DNA of 64,000 bases from Halomonas getboli (GTDB lineage: Bacteria > Pseudomonadota > Gammaproteobacteria > Pseudomonadales > Halomonadaceae): the NCBI RefSeq assembly GCF_023094245.1, contig NZ_JALMEW010000004.1:62001-126000 (forward strand), in the 5' to 3' direction. Positions 26,399 to 35,688 of the stretch are shown here, piece by piece (the first letter of the stretch is position 1; each line of letters begins with the position of its first letter). The notes below the pieces were generated by a model, which ran no database searches, was not told where the DNA came from, and saw nothing but the letters and a program-made list of their open reading frames with translations. A program made the position numbers and the translations under genes.

Positions 26399-28391
26399 TG
26401 CGCTTGGCACCGCCCTCCCGACACGCCGGCTGACGCCGGGCCGCGTCTGCCTGCTGCTGAGCCTTTTGACCGCGAGCCTGGCCCTCGCCCATCTTCATGA
26501 CGGCCTGGGCCTCGCGGCCGGGCTGTCGTCGCTGGTGGCGATTCCGGATGCCTCCGCCGACGCCCTGGTGCTGCACTTCGCCTGGTGGCCGCGGCTGGCC
26601 ATGGCGCTGATGGCCGGCGGCGGCCTGGCGCTGGCCGGGGTGCTGATGCAGCAGGTGCTGCGCAATCCGCTGGCGGCGCCGACCACCCTGGGCGTGGCCA
26701 GCGGCGCCAACCTGGCGCTGATGGCCGCCAGCCTGCTGGCCCCGGGGCTGCTCGCCCTGGGCCGCGAATGGGTGGCGCTGACCGGCGGCGGCCTGGCCAT
26801 GGGGCTGGTGTTCGCCCTGGCCTGGCGGCGAGGCCTGTCGCCGGTGGTGGTGGTGCTCGGCGGGCTGGTGGTCAACCTCTACTTCGGCGCCCTGTCGATG
26901 GTGCTGCTGCTGTTCCACCAGGAGGCGCTCAAGGGTCTGCTGATCTGGGGCGCCGGCTCGCTGGCCCAGAACGGCTGGAGCGATGCCGCCTTCCTGGCGC
27001 CGCGCCTGGCGCTGGGCGCCCTCGGCGCCGTCTGGCTGCTGCGCCCGCTGGCGGTGCTGGAGCTGGACGAGGCCGGCGCCCGCAGCCTCGGCGTGTCGCT
27101 CAAGTGGCTGCGCCTGGGCGGGCTGGGCCTGGCGGTGTTCCTCACCGGCTGCGTGGTCAGCACGGTCGGCATCGTCGGCTTCATCGGCCTCGCCGCACCC
27201 AACATCGTGCGCCTGGCCGGCGCCCGGCGGCTGGGCACGCGGCTGCTGTGGTCGACGCTGCTCGGCGCCCTGCTGCTGGCCACCACCGACCAGCTGCTGC
27301 AGCGCTACGCCGGCACCCTGCCGACGCTGATTCCCACCGGCGCCACCACCGCCGCCCTGGGCGCGCCGCTGCTGCTGTGGCTGATTCCTCGCCTGCGCCT
27401 CAACGGCTCGGCGCCGCCGAGCCACGCCGGCACCCCCGCCCCGCGTCATCCCGCCCCGCGGCGACGGATCGCCGGGCTGGCCCTCGCCCTGGTGGCGATG
27501 ACCGTGTTGGCCGCGCTGGCCGGCCAGGGTGCCGACGGCTGGCAGTGGGCCTCGCCCCTCGACACCAACCTGCTCGAGTGGCGCTGGCCGCGGCTGCTCG
27601 CCGCCGCCGGCTGCGGGCTGATGCTCGCCATCGCCGGCACCCTGATCCAGCGCCTCACCGCCAACCCCATGGCCAGCCCCGAGATCCTAGGCATCAGCGG
27701 CGGCAGCGCCATCGCCCTGATGGGGGCGATCTTCCTGCTGCCGTCGCCGGGCAACCTGACGCTGGTCGGCGCCGGCGTGCTGGGCGCCCTGGCCTCGCTG
27801 GCGGTGCTGGTGGCGGTCAACCGCAGGAGCGGCTTCCAGCCCGAGCGACTGCTGCTCACCGGGGTCGCGATCACGGCGCTGTTCGAGGCGATCAAGGCGG
27901 TGGTGCTGGCCGGCGGCGATCCACGCGGCCAGCAGATCATCGCCTGGCTCTCCGGCTCCACCTACTACGTCGATGCCACCAGCGCCGCGATCGTGGCCGG
28001 CGCGGCGGCGCTGCTGGCGCTCGTCGTCGCGCCGCTCGCCCGCTGGCTGGACATCCTGCCGCTGGGCGGCGCCACCGCCGCCGCGCTCGGCATCGACCTG
28101 CGTCGGGCGCGGCTCGCCCTGCTGCTGCTGGTCGCCTTGCTGACCGCCACGGCCACGCTGGTGGTCGGGCCGCTGTCCTTCGTCGGCCTGCTGGCGCCGC
28201 ACATGGCGCGGCTGATGGGCTTCACCCGCGCCCGGGCGCACCTCGCCGGGGCCGCCCTGACTGGCGCGCTGCTGATGGTGCTGGCCGACTGGCTGGGCCG
28301 CCAGGTACTGTTCCCGCAGGAGATTCCCGCCGGCCTGGTCGCTTCGCTGCTGGGCGGCGCTTACTTCATGTGGGGGCTGAGACGACTTTGA
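26388..28391 (+). CDS. fhuB: Ferric-hydroxamate ABC permease FhuB (fused double permease)
   Basis: This 667-residue protein contains two FecCD-type permease halves in tandem, as in enterobacterial FhuB: about residues 1-335 ([40 protein letters not shown]) and about 355-667 ([35 protein letters not shown]). The duplicated cytoplasmic ATPase-coupling loops are visible in both halves. It forms the inner-membrane channel for ferric hydroxamates and works with FhuC and FhuD. Its TGA overlaps a TTG start of the next gene. Confidence 0.93.
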   Translation: MSADALGTALPTRRLTPGRVCLLLSLLTASLALAHLHDGLGLAAGLSSLVAIPDASADALVLHFAWWPRLAMALMAGGGLALAGVLMQQVLRNPLAAPTTLGVASGANLALMAASLLAPGLLALGREWVALTGGGLAMGLVFALAWRRGLSPVVVVLGGLVVNLYFGALSMVLLLFHQEALKGLLIWGAGSLAQNGWSDAAFLAPRLALGALGAVWLLRPLAVLELDEAGARSLGVSLKWLRLGGLGLAVFLTGCVVSTVGIVGFIGLAAPNIVRLAGARRLGTRLLWSTLLGALLLATTDQLLQRYAGTLPTLIPTGATTAALGAPLLLWLIPRLRLNGSAPPSHAGTPAPRHPAPRRRIAGLALALVAMTVLAALAGQGADGWQWASPLDTNLLEWRWPRLLAAAGCGLMLAIAGTLIQRLTANPMASPEILGISGGSAIALMGAIFLLPSPGNLTLVGAGVLGALASLAVLVAVNRRSGFQPERLLLTGVAITALFEAIKAVVLAGGDPRGQQIIAWLSGSTYYVDATSAAIVAGAAALLALVVAPLARWLDILPLGGATAAALGIDLRRARLALLLLVALLTATATLVVGPLSFVGLLAPHMARLMGFTRARAHLAGAALTGALLMVLADWLGRQVLFPQEIPAGLVASLLGGAYFMWGLRRL

Positions 28392-29086
28392 ACGATCGAC
28401 ACGGCAAGACCGGGCGGCCGCGACACGCCGGGTACCGACGGCTGGCGACGGGGGTCGCCTGCGCCCTGAGCCTGTTTCCGCTGGTGGGCGAGGCGCATCC
28501 CCACGGCTGGGTGGACGTCTCGGTACGGGTGATGCTGGATGACCAAGGCCGCGCCGAGGCGCTGCAGCAGCGCTGGCGCCTGGATCCCTTCTACAGCCAG
28601 CTGCTGCTGGAAGAGCTGCGCGCCGAAGCCGGCGAGGCGTCGATGGAGGCGGCCCTAGACCGGCTCGGCACGGATATCCAGCACAGCCTCGCGCCGCAGC
28701 ACTATTTCACCCACGTCACCCACGACGACGACCCCGTGGCGCTGGGCGAGGTCGAGGCCGTCGCTGCCCTGATCCGTGACGATCGCGTCGAGGTCATGTT
28801 CCGGCTGCCGCTGGCCGCGCCTCTGGCCCTGGACCGGGCCCCGATGCACTATCGCCTCTACGACCCGAGCTACTATCTCGAGGTGCTGCACGAGACGGAC
28901 GGCGACACGCCCAGGCCGGACGCGCTGACGATCGCCGATGCCGACTGCACCACCCGCATCATTGCCGCCGATCCCGATCCGGCGAAGGTCGCCGAGGCGG
29001 CCAGCCTGGATCGCGGCGAGCAGGCCGAGGACGGGCTGGGCCGCTTCTTCGCCGAAACCGGAGAAGTGCAATGTCTGCGCTCCTGA
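28388..29086 (+). CDS. DUF1007 family exported protein
   Basis: The 232-residue product has the DUF1007 opening [10 protein letters not shown] right after a signal peptide (about residues 18-36, cleaving near GEA-H). There is no ATG before the conserved part. I chose the TTG at 28388 because it overlaps the fhuB stop (TTGA) and supplies a proper signal peptide; this start is inferred. DUF1007 genes commonly sit beside NicO-type nickel/cobalt transporters, as here (16-base overlap with the next gene), and are thought to be periplasmic partners. Function is otherwise unknown. Confidence 0.82.
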   Translation: MNDRHGKTGRPRHAGYRRLATGVACALSLFPLVGEAHPHGWVDVSVRVMLDDQGRAEALQQRWRLDPFYSQLLLEELRAEAGEASMEAALDRLGTDIQHSLAPQHYFTHVTHDDDPVALGEVEAVAALIRDDRVEVMFRLPLAAPLALDRAPMHYRLYDPSYYLEVLHETDGDTPRPDALTIADADCTTRIIAADPDPAKVAEAASLDRGEQAEDGLGRFFAETGEVQCLRS

Positions 29087-30045
29087 GTGCCGCCCGTCGG
29101 CACTGGCCCTGGTGGGTCGCCCTCGGCGCACTGCTGGCGGTGCTGTTCACGGTGGCTGGCAGCGGCGTCGCCCAGGGCCTCGGCCTGCAGCTCATTACCT
29201 GGCAGCGCGATTTTCACCGCGCTCTGACCGAGGCGATCGCCCATCTCGGCGCCAGCCCGAGCCCGGGCGTCTGGGCCGGCCTGATCGGCCTCAGCTTCGG
29301 CTACGGGATCTTTCATGCCGCCGGGCCCGGCCATGGCAAGGCGGTGCTCGCCACCTACCTGCTGAGCCAGGGCGGCGCCTTGCGCCGCGCCCTGTGGCTG
29401 TCGTGCCTGGCATCGCTGCTGCAGGCCCTGGTCGCCATCGGCCTGGTGACGGTGCTGGTCCATGGCCTGGGCTGGCTGACGCGCCAGGCCATGGGTTCGG
29501 TCTACTGGCTGGAGCAGGCCAGCTTCCTGCTGGTGGCCGGCCTCGGGCTCTGGCTGTGCTGGCGCGCGGCGACACGCCGGCGTCCTCACTCACCGGCAAC
29601 CTCCCACGACCATGACCATCATCACGATTGCGACTGCGCCCATCACCTGGCGCCGGGTCAGGCCGAGGACTGGCGCAGCGCCCTGGCGGTGGTCGCCTCG
29701 ATCGGCATGCGCCCCTGCAGCGGCAGCCTGCTGGTGGTCGGCGCCGCTTCGCTGCTGGGGCACTACTGGAGCGGCGTGCTGGCGGTGCTGGCCATGGCCG
29801 TGGGCACCGCCCTGACGGTCTCGGCGCTGGCCCTGGCCAGCGTCATGGCGCGGGGCTGGGCCGAGCGTCGACTCCGCCACTCGGTGCGCGGGCCGGGGCT
29901 CGAACGCGGCCTGCAGGCGGCCGGCATGGTCGGTGGCCTGCTGATCCTGCTGCTGGGCCTCTCGCTGTTCATCGCGGGCGCCCAGACGCCCGCCGAGATC
30001 CCGCTGCTCGACGCCGCCCCTTCACCCAATCCCTTCGGCGGTTAA
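29071..30045 (+). CDS. NicO family nickel/cobalt transporter
   Basis: This 324-residue inner-membrane protein has the NicO/RcnA motif HAAGPGHGK in the second helix and a second family motif, GMRPCSGSL. A cytoplasmic or periplasmic loop contains a histidine-aspartate cluster, HDHDHHHDCDCAHH, suited to metal binding. Relatives import or export Ni2+ or Co2+; direction cannot be told from sequence. It overlaps the DUF1007 gene and, through it, the fhu operon, so it should share the Fur-controlled transcript. The alternative is a separate internal promoter, which I do not see. Confidence 0.87.
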   Translation: MSALLSAARRHWPWWVALGALLAVLFTVAGSGVAQGLGLQLITWQRDFHRALTEAIAHLGASPSPGVWAGLIGLSFGYGIFHAAGPGHGKAVLATYLLSQGGALRRALWLSCLASLLQALVAIGLVTVLVHGLGWLTRQAMGSVYWLEQASFLLVAGLGLWLCWRAATRRRPHSPATSHDHDHHHDCDCAHHLAPGQAEDWRSALAVVASIGMRPCSGSLLVVGAASLLGHYWSGVLAVLAMAVGTALTVSALALASVMARGWAERRLRHSVRGPGLERGLQAAGMVGGLLILLLGLSLFIAGAQTPAEIPLLDAAPSPNPFGG

Positions 30046-30067
30046 TTAAGCCTCCGTCCTTCGATAC

Positions 30068-30109
30068 AAACGCACCGCGCCCGGCCAACTGGCCGGGCGC
30101 GGTGCGTTT
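30068..30109. terminator. Bidirectional terminator between nicO and the receptor gene
   Basis: AAACGCACCGCGCCCGGCC (30068-30086) pairs perfectly with the 19 bases at 30091-30109, with loop AACT. A-rich and T-rich ends serve both convergent genes. Confidence 0.85.
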
Positions 30110-30129
30110 GGCGTAGTGAAAGGCGAGAC

Positions 30130-32229
30130 TCAGAAGCGGTAGCTGAGGCTGCCGATCACGCTGCGCGATTCACCGTAGTAGCACCAGGAGTCGCAGCCGC
30201 TGATATATTCCTTATCCGTCAGGTTGGTGACGTTGAGCTGGGCCTGCCAATCGGCATTGATGTCATAGCTCGCCATCGCGTCATAGACGGTATAGGACGA
30301 CACCTCATCGTTACTGTCGGCCGCAGCGTTGACGCTTTCGCCGACGAAGCGGGCTCCGGCGCCGAACTCCAGACCGTGCAAGGCCCCCTCGAAGCCATAG
30401 TCGAGCCACAGAGAGGCCTGATGACGCGGTGTCAGACCGGCACGGAACTCACCGCGGTCGGGATCCTCGACGGTGGTATCCAGATAGGTATAGGCCGCCG
30501 TGAGTTGCAGCTGATCGGTCAGATAGCCCACGCCTTCGAGCTCGAAGCCCTGTGAATGACGTTCGCCCCCCTGCGACTGGACGAACTGGGCGTCCGTGTA
30601 CAGCGTATGGGTTTCCTTGAGGTCGAAGACGGAAGCGGTCATGTAACCGTCCAGCCAGTCGGGCGCGTACTTGACCCCGGCCTCCCACTGCTCGCCCTCA
30701 CTGGGCTCATAGGCTTGGCCATCAGGGCCACGCCCACCGTTCGGGGTGAAGGATTCGCTATAGCTGAGGTAGGGCGAGATGCCGTAGTCGCCCAGATACA
30801 TCACGCCGCCGCTGAACGACAGCTGATGATCGGTCTGGTCATACTGATTCGCGTTAGGGTCATTGCTATAGCTTTCTACGGTGGCGGTGTCGTGGCGCAC
30901 GCCCCCGAGCAGGATCCAGCGGTCGTTCAGCCGCAGCTGATCCTGCACATAGACGCCGATCTGCTCCTTCTTGTCCTCGGCATCGTAACGCAGCGAGCCG
31001 GCAGCATAGTCGCCGTACTCGGGATCGAAGACATCGAACACGGAGAAGTCACCGGTGCCATCGCCAGTGCGATAATCGACGTCCAGGTTCTGATAATCGA
31101 CGCCGAACAGCAGCGTGTTCTCGGTGCTGTCGGTAAACCATTTGCCAATCAGACGATTGTCCGCGGTAAAGGCGTCGTAGTGGCCATCGCGATAGGTCAG
31201 ATAGCGCCCCACCGTGCGGTGATCGTCATTGAGCGTGGTGTAAGGCGACAGCGTACGCAGCATCAGATCCATGCGGCTATAGCGCAGGTTCTGCTGGAAC
31301 TGCCAGGTATCGTCGATATCATGCTCGAGCTCGTAGCCGACGGACACCTGCTCACGTTCCTGGCGCTCGTAGTCCGGCTCGCCGAGGTTGGTGTCGCGGT
31401 CGATACGCCCGAACTCGGTGCTCTCCAGCGAGCCCTCGACCGGCCGGAAGCCCTTGCTCGGGGTGCCGTGATCCTTCATGTAGCTGGCCAGGAAGGTCAC
31501 GGTGGTGTCATCGGAGAGATCCACCGCCAGGCTCGGCGCCAGATACACCCGCTCGTTGTCGGTGTGGTCCAGCTCGCCGTCGCCCTCGCGGAACAGGCCG
31601 ATCATGCGATAGCGCATGTTGTCGGTGCCGGCGACCGGCCCGGAGCTGTCGATGCCGATCTGACGATGGCCCTTGTTACCCATCTGCAGCTCGAGCTCGC
31701 CCTGTGGCTCGTAGGTGGGACGCTTGCTGATGGCATTGACCACGCCGCCGGGAGGCGCCTCGCCGTAGAGGATCGAGGCCGGCCCCTTGAGCAGGTCGAC
31801 GCGCTCCAGGCCATAGGGCTCGGTCACCCACCAGAAGTAGCCGCTCTCGCGGAACAGGCGCAGGCCGTCCTGGTAGGTCGAGTTCTCGCCGCTGAAGCCG
31901 CGGATGTTGAACCAGTCGACGCCGTTGTCGCTGCCATAGGGCGTGGCCTGCACGCCGCTGCGATAGCGGAAGGTCTCGTCGAAGCTGTTGACCGCGCGCT
32001 TGTCCAGCTCGTCGCGGCCGACCTCGGACACGGCCCGTGGGGTCTCGATGGTCGGCGTCGCGACCTTCAGCGCGGTGGCGCTGACGACGACGGTGTCGGT
32101 GTCGATATCGGTGGTGTCGTCCTGGGCCAGCGCCAGGGAAGCGGCGCCGATCAGCGAGAGACCCAGGCCGTAGCGGACGGCGGCAGCCAGGGGAGACAGC
32201 CGCCACGAGCGGCGGGATACGCCTGTCAT
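30130..32229 (-). CDS. TonB-dependent siderophore receptor, second FhuA/FoxA-like copy
   Basis: This 699-residue receptor has a signal peptide (near ALA-Q), a TonB-box-like DTVVVSAT, a plug domain (LLKGPASILYGEAPPGGVV) and a barrel ending LSYRF. Its C-terminus, DKEYISGCDSWCYYG, carries the cysteine pair of hydroxamate receptors, so it is a relative of the first receptor with a distinct barrel. The frame opens 54 codons upstream across the Fur-like site; I chose the ATG of MTGVSRRSWRL, which starts the signal peptide. It lies downstream of a YojI/PvdE-type exporter on the same strand. Substrate unknown; xenosiderophore uptake is likely. Confidence 0.85.
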   Translation of the reverse strand: MTGVSRRSWRLSPLAAAVRYGLGLSLIGAASLALAQDDTTDIDTDTVVVSATALKVATPTIETPRAVSEVGRDELDKRAVNSFDETFRYRSGVQATPYGSDNGVDWFNIRGFSGENSTYQDGLRLFRESGYFWWVTEPYGLERVDLLKGPASILYGEAPPGGVVNAISKRPTYEPQGELELQMGNKGHRQIGIDSSGPVAGTDNMRYRMIGLFREGDGELDHTDNERVYLAPSLAVDLSDDTTVTFLASYMKDHGTPSKGFRPVEGSLESTEFGRIDRDTNLGEPDYERQEREQVSVGYELEHDIDDTWQFQQNLRYSRMDLMLRTLSPYTTLNDDHRTVGRYLTYRDGHYDAFTADNRLIGKWFTDSTENTLLFGVDYQNLDVDYRTGDGTGDFSVFDVFDPEYGDYAAGSLRYDAEDKKEQIGVYVQDQLRLNDRWILLGGVRHDTATVESYSNDPNANQYDQTDHQLSFSGGVMYLGDYGISPYLSYSESFTPNGGRGPDGQAYEPSEGEQWEAGVKYAPDWLDGYMTASVFDLKETHTLYTDAQFVQSQGGERHSQGFELEGVGYLTDQLQLTAAYTYLDTTVEDPDRGEFRAGLTPRHQASLWLDYGFEGALHGLEFGAGARFVGESVNAAADSNDEVSSYTVYDAMASYDINADWQAQLNVTNLTDKEYISGCDSWCYYGESRSVIGSLSYRF

Positions 32230-32300
32230 GTTGTGTGCCTTACGATTCGGGGACAAGGGAGCCAAGGCGGAACGCCACGTTCGCGTTGACCGAAACAAAT

Positions 32301-32319
32301 AGTAATGGCTTTTATTTGC
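32301..32319 (-). promoter_or_regulatory. Fur-box-like site upstream of the second receptor
   Basis: The sequence AGTAATGGCTTTTATTTGC (plus-strand reading) matches the Fur consensus at about 10 of 19 positions and lies 72 bases before the receptor start, in an AT-rich patch unlike its surroundings. Confidence 0.45.
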
Positions 32320-32356
32320 ATAAACAAATGTTAACCATCCCTTTTCCCCGATCGTG

Positions 32357-34027
32357 CTAGCTCCCCGCCTCGTCGAGGCGTGCCACCGCATCCCGGCTGA
32401 CCCGCTGGCGCTGCTCGCCGGTGAGTTCGCTCAGCCGGCCGCCGTGCATCTCCAGCAGCCGGTCCGCGCGGTCGAAGTAGTGATCGTCGTGGCTGATGGC
32501 GAACACCGTCTTGCCCATCGCCTGCAGCCGCGGCAGCAGATCGCGATAGAAGACGCGGCGGAACTGCGGGTCCTGGTCGGCGGCCCACTCGTCGAGCAGC
32601 AGCAGGTCACGCTCCTCGGCCACCGCCATCAGCAGCGCCAGCCGCTTGCGCTGCCCCTGGGAGAGTTCGGGATTGGTCACGCTCTGGCCGTCGAAGGCCA
32701 GCTTGTCGCGCATCGCCAACTCCTCCAGCCAGGCCTCGACCAATGCCGGGTCGGCCTGGGCGCCCTCGGGGCCGACCAGATCCGTGAACTGGTGAAAATC
32801 GGTGAATACCGCGGAGAAACGCTGACGATAGGCCGACCAGCCGGCCTCCTTCAGCGGCTCGCCGTCCAGCAGCAGCTCGCCCTGCTGGGGCCGATAGAGG
32901 CCGGTGAGCAGCTTGGCCAGGGTCGACTTGCCGCTGCCGTTGCCGCCGATCAGGAACACCATCTCGCCGCGCCGCAGCGTCAGGTCCAGCGGGCCGACCC
33001 GGAAGCCCTCGCCGCCGTCCGCGCCGGTGTAGGCGAAGCTCACGTCGCGAAGGGCGAGGGTCTGCCAGTCGCCCGGCTCGGCCTCGGCCACCGCGAAGTC
33101 GCGCTGCGGCTCGGCCAGCTCCAGCGCGGCGATCTTGTCGAAGGCGACCTGGGCGCTGATCAGCGTCGGCAGCGCCCCCACCGCCTGGATCAGCGGCGTG
33201 CGCAGGAACAGCAGCGTCAGCGAGTAGGTCGCCGCCACCGAGGTGCTGGCCCAGCCCAGGCCGTTGGCGAGGAAGAACACCACCCCGATGGCGCCGAGCA
33301 TCATGATGTTCGACCAGTTGACCGCGCTCAGGTGGTAGGTGTCGGCGCGGATGATCTGGCCGCGGTATTCGCGCGCGTCGGTCTCGTAGCGCTCCTCGAA
33401 CAGGCGCCGCGCCCGCCCACGGTTGAGCGCCAGCTCCTTGCGGCCGTGGATGATCGCCTCGTAGTCGCGGTAGAGCCGGTCCTCGCTCTCGCGCACCCGC
33501 GCCAGGTGCCGGTAGACCCGCCCCACCAGCCAGGAGCCGCCGGCGATGGTGACCGCCAGCCACACCGCCGTCACCGCCAGCAGCCCCGGCGACAGCCAAC
33601 CCAGATAGAGCGCCGAGCCGAGCGTCAGGATTACGCCCTGCACCAGCTCCGGCAGGCGCACGAAGGCGATAGTGACATTGCGGATGTCACTCGACAGGCT
33701 GGCCAGCAACTCGGCGCTGCCGAGCCGTTCGATGCGTTCGATATCGGTATCGAGGATCTGCTTGACCAGCCGCCCGCGCAGGCCGTAGACGAAGTGGTGA
33801 CCCAGGGTCGTCAGCGCCAGCTGCGAGCCCAGGGTCACCACCAGCAGCGCGGCGACCACGCCGAGAAAGGCCGGCAGCACGCCGGTCGGGTCGCCGACCG
33901 TGTCGATCAGCCGCCGGTTGATGAAGGCGATGGCGCCGATGCCGAGCCCGGCGCTGGCCAGGCTGAGCAGCATCACGCCGAGGAAGGGCCAGCGATAGTG
34001 ACGAAAGACGACGCGCAGCAGTTCCAC
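32357..34027 (-). CDS. yojI: YojI/PvdE-like fused ABC exporter
   Basis: This 556-residue protein has an N-terminal six-helix permease domain (about 1-315; [20 protein letters not shown] opens it) and a C-terminal ATPase ([32 protein letters not shown]). The SQGQ signature and DEWAAD Walker B are characteristic of YojI/PvdE/SyrD peptide and siderophore exporters. I chose the GTG of [14 protein letters not shown] because AAGGA lies seven bases upstream and YojI begins there; an ATG 14 codons earlier lacks a binding site. It may export a siderophore or peptide. No Fur-like site was seen before it. Confidence 0.88.
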   Translation of the reverse strand: MELLRVVFRHYRWPFLGVMLLSLASAGLGIGAIAFINRRLIDTVGDPTGVLPAFLGVVAALLVVTLGSQLALTTLGHHFVYGLRGRLVKQILDTDIERIERLGSAELLASLSSDIRNVTIAFVRLPELVQGVILTLGSALYLGWLSPGLLAVTAVWLAVTIAGGSWLVGRVYRHLARVRESEDRLYRDYEAIIHGRKELALNRGRARRLFEERYETDAREYRGQIIRADTYHLSAVNWSNIMMLGAIGVVFFLANGLGWASTSVAATYSLTLLFLRTPLIQAVGALPTLISAQVAFDKIAALELAEPQRDFAVAEAEPGDWQTLALRDVSFAYTGADGGEGFRVGPLDLTLRRGEMVFLIGGNGSGKSTLAKLLTGLYRPQQGELLLDGEPLKEAGWSAYRQRFSAVFTDFHQFTDLVGPEGAQADPALVEAWLEELAMRDKLAFDGQSVTNPELSQGQRKRLALLMAVAEERDLLLLDEWAADQDPQFRRVFYRDLLPRLQAMGKTVFAISHDDHYFDRADRLLEMHGGRLSELTGEQRQRVSRDAVARLDEAGS

Positions 34028-34288
34028 GGAGAATCCTTGGGGTGTTGGGCAATGGAAAGAGGAGAACACGAGGCGATGGAAAGATGACGAGCCCCCCGGA
34101 TCGGCGACCGCGAGGCGGGCAAACCTTACTGCCTACGCCGCCATAATGCACCCGCCGGGACCCCGACCGGCCATGGCCGGCGATAACACTTCGTCACGCG
34201 ATGACTTGAAACTCACTGATCTGCCACGACACTAAGGGGTGTCGTCATGCATGACGGCGCGATGGACACCGACTCAAGGAGAGATGCC

Positions 34289-34837
34289 ATGACCCGCGAT
34301 TCCCTGCGTCTGCCGAGCCTCACCGCCGCCCTGCTGGCCGCCGGCCTGGCCGTCAGCGCCACCGCCCAGGCGGCGCCCCAGGGCCTGTATTCCGCCGATG
34401 AACTGCTCGACGCCGACGTCTATGCCAAGGCCAACCCCGATCAATCGATCGGCGAGGTGGAAGACGTGCTGCTCGACGACGACATGCGCCTGAGGGCGCT
34501 GGTGATCGACACCGGCAGCCTGCTCGACCTGGGCGGCAAGCAGTACGTGGTCGAGGCCGGCCAGTTCAAGGTCGAGACCCGCCACGGCGAGCGCATCGAG
34601 GATATCGAATATCGCGTCACCCTGAGCCTCGACGCCACCAGCCTGCGCGACCAGCCCGAATACACCGACGGCTGGTGGAACCAGGCCCGCGAGAGCATGC
34701 GCAACGCCTGGAGCGAGACCCAGGAGGGCGCTGCCAGCGCCTGGGAGACCACCCAGGAAGGCGCGTCCAAGGCGCTGGATCGCATCGGCCAGGCCCTGCA
34801 GAGCGCCGGCGAGAGCGCCCAGAAGGCCGCCGAATAA
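34289..34837 (+). CDS. Exported PRC-barrel domain protein
   Basis: This 182-residue protein has a signal peptide (cleaving near AQA-A), a PRC-barrel domain (about 40-120; SADELLDADVYAK, EVEDVLLDDD, LVIDTGSLLDLGG) and a C-terminal amphipathic alanine-rich tail with repeated WSETQEGA/WETTQEGA units. PRC-barrel proteins of this type are periplasmic and common in halophiles and soil bacteria; function unclear. The start follows AAGGAGAG. Upstream, ACGACAC (34226-34232) and GTGTCGT (34239-34245) form a small leader hairpin. It is divergent from yojI, and no partner gene is adjacent. Confidence 0.82.
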   Translation: MTRDSLRLPSLTAALLAAGLAVSATAQAAPQGLYSADELLDADVYAKANPDQSIGEVEDVLLDDDMRLRALVIDTGSLLDLGGKQYVVEAGQFKVETRHGERIEDIEYRVTLSLDATSLRDQPEYTDGWWNQARESMRNAWSETQEGAASAWETTQEGASKALDRIGQALQSAGESAQKAAE

Positions 34838-34868
34838 CCCAGCTCGACCACTGACTGCCACTCCTTCA

Positions 34869-34893
34869 CGCGCCCCGGCCCTGCCGGGGCGCG
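34869..34893. terminator. Hairpin between convergent genes
   Basis: CGCGCCCCGG and CCGGGGCGCG form a perfect 10-bp stem with loop CCCTG, between the PRC-barrel gene and the converging ATPase gene. T-runs are lacking on both strands. Confidence 0.55.
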
Positions 34894-34899
34894 CTGCGT

Positions 34900-35688
34900 T
34901 CAGGCGCGGCGCAGGTCGGTCAGGATCGGCGTGCCGGTGGCCGGATCGGGTACCAGGGTGCAGCGCACGCCGTAGAGCTCGTGCACCAGCGCCTCGGTGA
35001 CCACCTCGGCGGGCGCGCCCTGGGCAACGATGCGCCCATCGCGCATGGCCACCAGGTGATCGGCATAGCGGCAGGCGCTGGCCAGATCGTGCAGCACCAG
35101 CGCCAAGGTGCGACCGTCGGCGGCCAGGCGCTTGACCAGCTCGAAGACCTCCAGCTGGTGGCCCATGTCCAGCGCCGAGGTCGGCTCGTCGAGCAGCAGC
35201 AGCGGCGTCTGCTGGGCGATGGTCATGGCGATCCAGGCGCGCTGGCGCTGGCCGCCGGAGAGCGCCTCCAGCGGCCGGTCGGCCAGCGCCTCCAGCCCCG
35301 CCGCGGCCACCGCCTCCTCCACCGCGCGCTGATCGTCGCCGGACCACTGGCGCAGCCAGCCCTGGTGGGGCTGGCGGCCGAAGCGGATCAGGTCGCCCAC
35401 GGTCAGCCCCTCCGGCGCCGTGGCCTCCTGGGGCAGCAGCGCCAGGCGCCGGGCCAGCTCCCGGGCCGGCAGGCGCTGGATGTCCTGGCCGTCGAGCAGC
35501 ACCGCGCCCGAATCCGGCGCATGCAGCCGCGCCAGCCCGGCCAGCAGGGTCGACTTGCCGCAGCCGTTGGGGCCGACGATGGCGGTCACCCGGCCCGGCG
35601 GCAGCTCGACGGCCAGGTCCTCGATGATCGCGGTGCGGCCGTGGCTCAGGCTCAGTGCCTCGGCCTGCAGGCGTTGCGGGGCGTTCAT
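34900..35688 (-). CDS. Iron-siderophore ABC importer ATPase (FepC-like)
   Basis: This 262-residue ATPase has Walker A GPNGCGKST, signature LSGGQRQR and Walker B LLLLDEPTSALDMGHQ, the last being characteristic of FepC/FecE-type importers. It is the last gene of a four-gene set (binding protein, two permeases, ATPase) in which each gene overlaps or nearly touches the next. It powers import of a ferric chelate. The start overlaps the stop of the preceding permease (ATGA). Confidence 0.9.
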   Translation of the reverse strand: MNAPQRLQAEALSLSHGRTAIIEDLAVELPPGRVTAIVGPNGCGKSTLLAGLARLHAPDSGAVLLDGQDIQRLPARELARRLALLPQEATAPEGLTVGDLIRFGRQPHQGWLRQWSGDDQRAVEEAVAAAGLEALADRPLEALSGGQRQRAWIAMTIAQQTPLLLLDEPTSALDMGHQLEVFELVKRLAADGRTLALVLHDLASACRYADHLVAMRDGRIVAQGAPAEVVTEALVHELYGVRCTLVPDPATGTPILTDLRRA

